Assembly: GCA_950097015.1 (NCBI GenBank)
Contig: CATNEN010000005.1
Coordinates: forward strand, 5,385,501 to 5,449,500
Direction of reading: 5' to 3'
DNA: 64,000 nt
From: Macrostomum hystrix
Taxonomy: Eukaryota > Platyhelminthes > Macrostomidae
In this document: positions 55,231 through 64,000 of the stretch, one piece after another
Layout of the letters: the number at the start of each line of letters is the position of its first letter
Position numbering within the stretch: the stretch's first letter is position 1
The notes under the pieces: model-generated
The model's database searches: none
What the model saw: the letters and a program-made list of their open reading frames with translations, nothing else
Told to the model about the DNA's origin: nothing
Made by a program: the position numbers and the translations under genes

Positions 55231-55911
55231 TTATATTTAAATTTATAAAATTTCTTACTGCCTGGCTTTAACCCTATAGTGCTATTTTTGTAAAACCGTT
55301 TTAGTTTCAAACTAAAAGCAGATATTTCCAGAGCTGCAACAAAATCTTCAAATACTTGCACTACTAATCTAATCGATAACGTTAACAACCAGAAGAAGGT
55401 CTAATTACCGGCAAGAAAATTTCGTCGCTACATTGTTCTAATTGGTCGTTAAATAAATTTCATTTAATTGTCGATTGATTGGGTGAATAAGATGAGGATC
55501 AGGCCAACGGTGTTTCTACATTGCGTAATTAATTATTTTGCTAGCTTATTTTTTAATGAAAACTGCATTTCTTTATTCGGCAAATTGTTTAGATAACAGC
55601 TGACGGGGGCTGTAAGGCAAATCAATATTTTCTGTCCGAATAATATTATCCTCTGCGTGAAGTGAAATGAAAATAAAGTGTTTCAAATATTAGATATTAG
55701 TTTGACCTGTTTGGTAGATGGAGAAAGTCATCGGTTAAATAATAAAATCTCCTTTTATATAAAAAAATCACCTGTCATACACAAAATCTCTCTTTAGACA
55801 CAAAATTCACAAAATTATTTACGCAAATAAGAGTAAGACTGACAAAAAACTTGTCAGATGTGAAAATCTAATGTTCGATACGAAAATCCGATGTTATATA
55901 TACAAAAAATG
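55231..55911. other. Unique AT-rich spacer
   Basis: About 680 bp; no gene seen. The end (55740-55905) contains loose precursors of the next array (phrases such as AAATCTCC and TGTCAGA). Confidence 0.45.
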
Positions 55912-56768
55912 CTTTCTAGATAGAGAAAGTCACTTGTCAGACAGAGAAAGTCACTTGTTAGACAGAGAAAAACTCTTGTCAGACAGAGAAAGTCGCTTGT
56001 TAGACAGAGAAAGTCACTTGTTAGACAGAGAAAGTCGCTTGTTAGACAGAGAACGTAACTTGTTAGACAGAGAAAGTCACTTGTTAGACAGAGAAAGTCA
56101 CTTGTTAGACAGAGAAAGTCACTTGTTAGACAGAGAAAGTCACTTGTTAGACAGAGAAAGTCGCTTGTTAGACAGAGAACGTAGCTTGTTAGACAGAGAA
56201 AGTCACTTGTTAGACAGAGAAAGTCGCTTGTTAGACAGAGAACGTAGCTTGTTAGACAGAGAAAGTCACTTGTTAGACAGAGAAAGTCGCTTGTTAGACA
56301 GAGAACGTAGCTTGTTAGACAGAGAAAGTCACTTGTTAGACAGAGAAAGTCACTTGTTAGACAGAGAAAGTCACTTGTTAGACAGAGAAAGTCACTTGTT
56401 AGACAGAGAAAGCCACTTGTTAGACAGAGAAAGTCGCTTGTTAGACAGAGAACGTAGCTTGTTAGACAGAGAAAGTCACTTGTTAGACAGAGAAAGTCAC
56501 TTGTTAGACAGAGAAAGTCGCTTGTTAGACAGAGAAAGTCACTTGTTAGACAGAGAAAGTCACTTGTTAGACAGAGAAAGTCGCTTGTTAGACAGAGAAA
56601 GTCGCTTGTTAGACAGAGAAAGTCACTTGTTAGACAGAGAAAGTCACTTGTTAGACAGAGAAAGTCGCTTGTTAGACAGAGAAAGTCGCTTGTTAGACAG
56701 AGAAAGTCACTTGTTAGACAGAGAAAGTCACTTGTTAGACAGAGAAAGTCGCTTGTTAGACAGAGTAC
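55912..56768. repeat. 21-bp satellite with TGTTAGACAGA core
   Basis: About 41 units of 21 bp: CTTGTTAGACAGAGAAAG plus TCA or TCG, with a CGTAGC variant recurring in a regular block near 56165-56320 (63-bp sub-period). Because 21 is divisible by three, a 7-residue repeat frame (DRESHLL) stays open; there is no evidence it is translated. Confidence 0.95.
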
Positions 56769-57054
56769 AAATTGTCTAAAACAAAAAATTAAATCGTTTC
56801 CTTAAAAATTGAATATCGACAAACAGTGATCTCAACGACAGATAATTTTCTAGAACAAATAAATTAAAATTTTTCTTTTCTATTCGCATCCCAATTGAAT
56901 GCTAACGTCATTAGAAATTTCTCCCTAGGCTACAGGTGCGTGATCCAATTTTCGATTTCCAATCGAATTCGTCTGCGAATGTGGGCAGACAATCTCGTGG
57001 GCGAGTCGACAAATCGGACAGCAGTTCCAAGCCAAGATGGCTACCCCATTTGCC

Positions 57055-57062
57055 TATAAATA
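57055..57062 (+). promoter_or_regulatory. TATA box of the cysteine-rich peptide gene
   Basis: TATAAATA. Transcription would start about 30 bases on, near 57085-57092, giving a short 5' UTR exon that ends at the GTAATA donor at 57130. Confidence 0.6.
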
Positions 57063-57228
57063 TTGGGAAAATTCCCGCCTTGGAAATCTATTCACGGATG
57101 CCAAAGCTGTTTCGCTTCAATATCTACAGGTAATAGCCAAGTTTTTCACCTCAGATACGTTTGAATTATCGATTTAAATAATTCTCATTGGAATAAAATC
57201 GACTTTCAGATTCTCTGAGAAGCCAAAC

Positions 57229-57549
57229 ATGCATGTGAGCACAATGATCCTAGCCTGTGCTCTAGTAGCTGTGTCAGTCTGCTCCACCAACGTAGCTTCA
57301 GCCAACGACGACAATAAGAGCTACAGAAGCTCGCCGCGCAGGCAGTTGCCCAGTCCATACGGATCTGGAGCCGACCTGTCCCAGTATCCGTTCTATGATT
57401 TCGAGCGCCGATGCAACCGGGACATTGGACTGAACTTCGCGCCGTGCACCAGTCACAGCGACTGCTGCTATCCCAACATCTGCTTGCGCAGACGCGGTCA
57501 GGCCACGGGTTATTGCTGCTGCAGCTTTCCTGACGAGGGCAAAAAGTGA
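57229..57549 (+). CDS. Small secreted cysteine-rich protein
   Basis: 106 residues. A hydrophobic signal peptide (about 1-25, likely cut after VASA) precedes a polar spacer and a compact domain with eight Cys at 62, 73, 79, 80, 85, 96, 97 and 98: C-x10-C-x5-CC-x4-C-x10-CCC. The C-C-CC-C-C core resembles inhibitor-cystine-knot spacing, but no family is recognised and no activity should be assumed. The 5' UTR is probably split by an intron at 57130-57209 (GTAATA donor, TTTCAG acceptor). The upstream frame joins in frame across this intron, so a longer N-terminus is formally possible; the TATA box at 57055 and the signal peptide directly after the ATG at 57229 favour the short form. Poly(A) signal at 57678. 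The gene is complete within about 650 bp between two satellites. Confidence 0.75.
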   Translation: MHVSTMILACALVAVSVCSTNVASANDDNKSYRSSPRRQLPSPYGSGADLSQYPFYDFERRCNRDIGLNFAPCTSHSDCCYPNICLRRRGQATGYCCCSFPDEGKK

Positions 57550-57677
57550 TGGCCTTCTTCTGAGAGTCGATTGAAGATGAAAACTTGAGCAAACAATTTA
57601 TTAGCTATGCAATCTGTGTTGTTATTCTATATTATACCCAAAATGCAGACCGACAATGTAAAATATATTAATTCTGG

Positions 57678-57683
57678 AATAAA
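57678..57683 (+). terminator. Poly(A) signal of the cysteine-rich peptide gene
   Basis: AATAAA, 129 bases after the stop codon. Confidence 0.7.
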
Positions 57684-57944
57684 GATTCTCAAATGGGAGC
57701 TGGTTTGAGTCGTTTACAGAATTATTGGCAATCAAATATTTTCTGGCAGTTTTGCTAGTTTCTTTAACTTACTTTCTAAATACAAATTGACTATTATCAT
57801 TGATGGTAGGCGAGACGAATTGTGCACATTGCTCAGAGACCCATCGCCCTGAAAAAGAAGGGAAATTGTGAAGAGAGGGAATCGAACTTGATTTATAAAG
57901 AATCTATCGATACTAAAGAAATGACTGAAAAAGAGAGTCGTTCG

Positions 57945-58215
57945 TAGATAGAGAATCGACCGAGGATACAGAATCAACCGAAGATTGAGAATCGACCGAG
58001 GTTATAGTATCGACCGAAGATATACTCGTAGATTCGAACGAAGATAGAGAATTGACCGAGGATAGGGAATCAACCAAAGATTGAGAACCGACCGAAGATA
58101 GAGAATCGACCAAAGATAGAGAATCGACCGAAGATAAAGAATCGACCGAAGATAGAGAATTTACTAAAATTCGAGATTAGTCGAAGATGGAGAATCGTCA
58201 GAGGATTGAGAATAG
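57945..58215. repeat. Degenerate 19-20 bp repeat
   Basis: About 14 imperfect units around GAATCGACCGAAGATAGA with many substitutions; an older array than its neighbours. Confidence 0.85.
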
Positions 58216-58586
58216 ACGAAAGTACAGAATCAAACCAGCATCGCATAGATAATTGCATAGATCAAAAGAATAAAACTCAGGAGAGTCCCTCAAAAAAATA
58301 AAAGAAAATACATTCTAGCCTGTGCTTTGACAATAAGCGCATTATTATATTCTTTGACCAAAATTGGACTGCCTCGCGTTTTGTTAAAAAGTCCACATTC
58401 TGTTAGCACGTTTGAAGACAGGAAGGCGACTTATAATATCCACGTCGTGTGGGCGAGAATTTATCAAAGAAATGTGTTAAATTTCTGATTGTCTTATGAC
58501 TTTGACTTTCCATTCTCATCAACCTTCTATATTTTATCTGATGAAGCGACTGTGGAATATATCAACGGAAAATGATGGACTGAGAG
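58216..58586. other. Unique spacer
   Basis: About 370 bp, AT-rich, nothing recognised. Confidence 0.5.
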
Positions 58587-59032
58587 TTTCACCTGTTAGA
58601 CAGACTGTTTCACCTGTTAGACAGACTGTTTCACCTGTTAGACAGACTGTTTCACCTGTTAGACAGACTGTTTCACCTGTAAGACAGACTGTTTCACCTG
58701 TTAGACAGACTGTTTCACCTGTTAGACAGACTGTTTCACCTGTTAGACAGACTGTTTCACCTGTTAGACAGACAGAAAATCCACCTGTTAGACAGAAAAT
58801 CCACCTGTTAGACAGAAAATCCACCTGTTAGACAGAAAAGCTACCTGTTAGACAGACGATAAGCTACCTGTTAGACAGACGATAAGCTACCTGTTAGACA
58901 GACGATAAGCTACCTGTTAGACAGACGATAAGCTACCTGTTAGACAGACGATAACCAACCTGTTAGACAGACGATAAGCTACCTGTTAGACAGATTAAAG
59001 CTACCTGTTAGACAGACCAAAACAAGCTGTTA
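58587..59032. repeat. Composite array with TGTTAGACAGA core (21, 19-20 and 23 bp units)
   Basis: Starts with nine 21-bp units (ACCTGTTAGACAGACTG plus TTTC), changes to units with AAAATCC, then to 23-bp units with CGATAAGCT. All share ACCTGTTAGACAGA. Confidence 0.93.
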
Positions 59033-59486
59033 GACTATTACCTTTAACCTAATCGTGACTTAATTACAGCGCAATGCAATGTGGAAATATAGTTTATATG
59101 GTCGGATAATTGAGTGGAACAGTGTTAGCAGGGATCTTGACAAAACGAATTTCTCTCTCCAAGAATCTCTTTGTCAGCTGCTCTCAATTTAAGAGAGCAA
59201 AACACCCACGCGTTTGAGTCTCACCTGCACAGTGCCTGAGTGCAATCAAAGAGGTCATCGTTAACCACCAAGGAAGGTTTTTGTTTAAGGATTGTTTTCA
59301 AGTGATTAAAATGTCTGAGCACTATCAAATAGACTTGTTAAGGTAGCAGGTGTGAATTATTGTTGTGAAAAGCTGTCAAAAAACGTTAGATTAGCAAATA
59401 AAAAACAAATAAACTATTCGTTACATTCGAGTATGTTTATTAGAATTGTAATTTTTTTTAAAGATCGGTAAAAAAAATCTGAGGTA
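59033..59486. other. Unique spacer
   Basis: About 450 bp, AT-rich, no gene seen. Confidence 0.5.
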
Positions 59487-62400
59487 TTGGTAGACCAAGA
59501 GACGGACATGGCAGAGATTGGTAGATAGAGATGGGAGAGATTGGTAGAAAGAGATGGCAGACATTGGTAGATAGAGGTGGCAGATAGAGATAGTAGAGAT
59601 TGGTAGATAGAGATAGTAGAGATTGGTAGATAGAGATAGTAGAGATTGGTAGATAGAGATAGTAGAGATCGGTAGATAGAGATGGCAGAGATTGGTAGAT
59701 AGAGATGGCAGAGATTGGTAGATAGAGATAGTAGAGATTGGTAGATAGAGATAGTAGAGATTGGTAGATAGAGATAGTAGAGATTGGTAGATAGAGATGG
59801 GAGAGATTGGTAGATAGATATAGTAGAGATTGCTAGATAGAGATAGTAGAGATTGCTAGATAGAGATAGTAGAGATTGGTAGATAGAGATAGTAGAGATT
59901 GGTAGATAGAGATAGTAGAGATTGGTAGATAGAGATAGTAGAGATTGGTAGATAGAGATAGTAGAGATTGGTAGATAGAGATAGTAGAGATTCGTAGATA
60001 GAGATAGTAGAGATTGGTAGATAAAGATAGTAGAGATTGGTAGATAGAGATAGTAGAGATTGGTAGATAGAGATGGCAGAGATTGGTAGATAGCGATGGC
60101 AGAGATTGTTAGATTGAGATGGCAGAGATGGTAGATAGCGATGGAGAGATTGTTAGATAGCGATGGCAGAGATGGTAGATAGCGATGGAGAGATTGTTAG
60201 ATAGCGATGGCAGAGATGGTAGATAGCGATGGAGAGATTGGTAGATAGCGATGGCAGAGATTGTTAGATAGAGATGGCAGAGATTGGTAGATAGAGATAG
60301 TAGAGATTCGTAGATAGAGATAGTAGAGATTGGTAGATAGAGATAGTAGAGATTGGTAGATAGCGATGGAGAGATTGTTAGATAGAGATGGCAGAGATTG
60401 GTAGATAGAGATAGTAGAGATTCGTAGATAGAGATAGTAGAGATTGGTAGATAGAGATAGTAGAGATTGGTAGATAGAGATAGTAGAGATTGGTAGATAG
60501 AGATAGTAGAGATTGGTAGATAGAGATAGTAGAGATTGGTAGATAGAGATAGTAGAGATTGGTAGATAGAGATAGTAGAGATTCGTAGATAGAGATAGTA
60601 GAGATTGGTAGATAGAGATAGTAGAGATTGGTAGATAGAGATAGTAGAGATTGGTAGATAGAGATAGTAGAGATTGGTAGATAGAGATAGTAGAGATTGG
60701 TAGATAGAGATAGTAGAGATTGGTAGATAGAGATGGCAGAGATTGGTAGATAGCGATGGCAGAGATTGTTAGATAGAGATGGCAGAGATGGTAGATAGCG
60801 ATGGCAGAGATGGTAGATAGCGATGGAGAGATTGTTAGATAGCGATGGCAGAGATTGGTAGATAGCGATGGCAGAGATTGGTAGATAGCGATGGCAGAGA
60901 TTGGTAGATAGCGATGGCAGAGATTGGTAGATAGCGATGGCAGAGATTGGTAGATAGCGATGGCAGAGATTGGTAGATAGAGATGGCAGAGATTGTTAGA
61001 TAGAGATGGCAGAGATTGGTAGATAGCGATGGCAGAGATTGGTAGATAGCGATGGCAGAGATTGGTAGATAGCGATGGCAGAGATTGGTAGATAGCGATG
61101 GCAGAGATTGGTAGATAGCGATGGCAGAGATGGTAGATAGCGATGGAGAGATTGGTAGATAGCGATGGCAGAGATTGGTAGATAGCGATGGCAGAGATGG
61201 TAGATAGCGATGGAGAGATTGTTAGATAGCGATGGAGAGATTGGTAGATAGCGATGGCAGAGATGGTAGATAGCGATGGCAGAGATTGGTAGATAGAGAT
61301 GGCAGAGATGGTAGATAGCGATGGAGAGATTGTTAGAAAGCGATGGCAGAGATGGTAGATAGCGATGGAGAGATTGGTAGATAGAGATGGCAGAGATGGT
61401 AGATAGCGATGGAGAGATTGTTAGATAGAGATGGCAGAGATGGTAGATAGCGATGGAGAGATTGGTAGATAGCGATGGCAGAGATGGTAGATAGCGATGG
61501 CAGAGATTGGTAGATAGCGATGGCAGAGATGGTAGATAGCGATGGCAGAGATTGTTAGATAGAGATGGCAGAGATGGTAGATAGCGATGGAGAGATTGTT
61601 AGATAGAGATAGTAGAGATGGGTAGATAGCGATGGCAGAGATTGTTAGATAGCGATGGCAGAGATGGTAGATAGCGATGGAGAGATTGGTAGATAGCGAT
61701 GGTAGAGATTGGTAGATAGAGATAGTAGAGATTGGTAGATAGAGATAGTAGAGATTCGTAGATAGAGATAGTAGAGATTGGTAGATAAAGATAGTAGAGA
61801 TTGGTAGATAGAGATAGTAGAGATTGGTAGATAGAGATGGCAGAGATTGGTAGATAGAGATAGTAGAGATTGGTAGATAGAGATAGTAGAGATTCGTAGA
61901 TAGAGATAGTAGAGATTGGTAGATAAAGATAGTAGAGATTGGTAGATAGAGATAGTAGAGATTGGTAGATAGCGATGGCAGAGATTGTTAGATAGAGATG
62001 GCAGAGATGGTAGATAGCGATGGCGGAGATTGTTAGATAGAGATGGCAGAGATGGTAGATAGCGATGGAGAGATTGTTAGATAGAGATGGCAGAGATTGG
62101 TAGATAGAGATAGTAGAGATTGGTAGATAGAGATGGTAGAGATTGGTAGATAGAGATAGTAGAGATTGGTAGATAGAGATAGTAGAGATTGGTAGATAGA
62201 GATAGTAGAGATTGGTAGATAGAGATAGTAGAGATTGGTAGATAGCGATGGAGAGATTGTTAGATAGAGATAGTAGAGATTGGTAGATAGAGATAGTAGA
62301 GATTGTTAGATAGAGATGGCAGAGATGGTAGATAGCGATGGAGAGATTGTTAGATAGAGATAGTAGAGATTGGTAGATAGAGATAGTAGAGATTGTTAGA

Positions 62401-63595
62401 TAGAGATGGCAGAGATGGTAGATAGCGATGGAGAGATTGTTAGATAGAGATAGTAGAGATTGGTAGATAGAGATAGTAGAGATTGGTAGATAGAGATAGT
62501 AGAGATTGGTAGATAGAGATAGTAGAGATTGGTAGATAGAGATGGTAGAGATTGGTAGATAGAGATAGTAGAGATTGGTAGATAGAGATAGTAGAGATTC
62601 GTAGATAGAGATAGTAGAGATTGGTAGATAAAGATAGTAGAGATTGGTAGATAGAGATAGTAGAGATTGGTAGATAGAGATGGCAGAGATTGGTAGATAG
62701 CGATGGCAGAGATTGTTAGATTGAGATGGCAGAGATGGTAGATAGCGATGGAGAGATTGTTAGATAGCGATGGCAGAGATGGTAGATAGCGATGGAGAGA
62801 TTGTTAGATAGCGATGGCAGAGATGGTAGATAGCGATGGAGAGATTGGTAGATAGCGATGGCAGAGATTGGTAGATAGCGATGGCAGAGATGGTAGATAG
62901 CGATGGAGAGATTGGTAGATAGCGATGGCAGAGATTGGTAGATAGCGATGGCAGAGATGGTAGATAGCGATGGAGAGATTGGTAGATAGCGATGGAGAGA
63001 TTGTTAGATAGCGATGGCAGAGATTGGTAGATAGCGATGGAGAGATTGTTAGATAGCGATGGCAGAGATTGGTAGATAGAGATGGCAGAGATGGTAGATA
63101 GAGATGGCAGAGATGGTAGATAGCGATGGAGAGATTGTTAGATAGAGATGGCAGAGATTGGTAGATAGCGATGGCAGAGATTGGTAGATAGCGATGGCAG
63201 AGATTGGTAGATAGCGATGGCAGAGATTGGTAGATAGCGATGGAGAGATTGTTAGATAGAGATAGTAGAGATTGGTAGATAGAGATAGTAGAGATTGGTA
63301 GATAGAGATAGTAGAGATTGGTAGTTAGAGATAGTAGAGATTGGTAGATAGAGATGGCAGAGATAGGTAGATAGAGATAGTAGAGATTGGTAGATAGAGA
63401 TGGCAGAGATAGGTAGATAAAGATAGTAGAGATTGGTAGATAGAGATAGCAGAGATTGGTAGATAGAGATGGCAGAGATTGGTAGATAGAGATGGCAGAG
63501 ATTGGTAGATAGAGATAGAGATGGCAGAGATTGGCAGAAAGAGATAGTAGAGATTGGTAGATAGAGATCGCAGAGATTGGCAGAAAGAGGAATGG
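59487..63595. repeat. Satellite C, purine-rich 20-23 bp units
   Basis: About 4.1 kb built on GATTGGTAGATAGAGATAG plus TAGA, with variants GATGGCAGA and GCGATGGAGA. A block around 59990-60260 recurs around 62597-62867: the rare string AGATTGAGAT stands at 60111 and 62718, 2,607 bp apart, with the same order of variants on either side. Confidence 0.95.
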
Positions 63596-64000
63596 AGGCG
63601 TACTGTTTGGAGAGCGCTGTGAAAAGTAAATATTTTGAACAGTATTCATTAAAGTACTTTTCAAGAAAGTCTGAAAACTGGCGTGTACTTTTAAATTTTA
63701 AGATTTGTAACCCATTCAGCGAAAAACACGTTGGCTTTTTTATTTTTCCTAAAATGGCAAGTCTATGTATTATTTAACTGGTTTACAAATCGTGCTCACG
63801 AAAATTTTTAACAGACCAGCTTTTTTCAGCCTTGAGTAGTAAATATTCTTAAAAAATGACTGATGTTATTGTTTATTAGCAAGTCAATTAAAATGGAGTG
63901 ATTGAACTATTGGGCTTTGTAAATTTTACGCTCCTGTCTGACAGGTAACTACGTGCCAAACAATTTAAAGTACATATCAAACTACTAAATATATTTATGA
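63596..64000. other. Unique sequence at the right end
   Basis: About 400 bp, AT-rich; no coding exon could be supported. Confidence 0.5.

Noticed and set aside
54275-55271. Two 320-residue DSSFDSS / ILASILA-type frames
   Set aside because: Consequence of a stop-free 12-bp repeat, divisible by three.
55871-56779. 302-residue frame with a DRESHLL heptad that looks like a coiled coil
   Set aside because: The 21-bp unit keeps the frame automatically; the neighbouring array with the same core is not consistently open and no promoter or splice signal supports it.
56936-57129. In-frame N-terminal extension of the cysteine-rich peptide
   Set aside because: It joins in frame, but a TATA box lies inside it and it would bury the signal peptide; treated as promoter plus 5' UTR.
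62804-63664. 286-residue minus-strand frame with LSTNLCHLY-type repeats
   Set aside because: Open frame within satellite C; repeats of mixed length break it elsewhere.

Overview
The window is eukaryotic, and specifically animal, nuclear DNA. Genes are split by GT-AG introns. The exons are moderately GC-rich and sit in AT-rich introns and spacers. One gene encodes an axonemal outer-arm dynein heavy chain, so the organism builds motile cilia. tRNA-derived SINEs, an LTR retrotransposon and many tandem satellites complete the picture. The taxon cannot be fixed from sequence alone; a small, repeat-rich invertebrate such as a flatworm would fit, but that is inference.

Layout. 1-18142 (+): nearly all of a DNAH5/DNAH8-type dynein heavy chain in 12 exons (4,567 codons here; only the extreme N-terminus is outside), with a 16-17 bp satellite inside one intron. 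18854-20120 (-): a four-helix claudin/PMP22-like membrane protein, tail-to-tail with the dynein gene. 22304-25133 (-): an F-box plus leucine-rich-repeat protein whose first exon is not found. 26982-30819 (+): a 980-residue protein made of repeated LRAT-like modules, of which only the last keeps the catalytic Asn-Cys-Glu-His motif, followed by membrane helices. 31913-36204 (+): a complete, apparently very young LTR retrotransposon with 187-bp LTRs that look identical, a 5-bp target duplication, gag, and pol reached through a textbook -1 slippery heptamer. 37271-39106 (+): an unrecognised 243-residue protein.

From 39.1 kb to 63.6 kb the window is mostly satellite: about ten arrays with units of 6, 12, 16-17, 18, 19-20, 21, 22, 23, 30 and 32 bp. 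They surround only two small genes: an ACK/TNK2-type C-terminal UBA protein (50709-51623) and a compact secreted cysteine-rich peptide gene with visible TATA box and poly(A) signal (57055-57683). Several neighbouring arrays share a core motif although their unit lengths differ, and three arrays show higher-order periods (about 0.93, 1.92 and 2.6 kb).

The genes do not form an obvious pathway. The strongest points for follow-up are the tandem LRAT-like protein with decayed active sites, the 33-bp in-frame repeat inside an otherwise intact retrotransposon pol, the stand-alone ACK-like tail, and the shared-core satellite pairs. All gene models are manual splice predictions; every internal exon junction was checked for phase.
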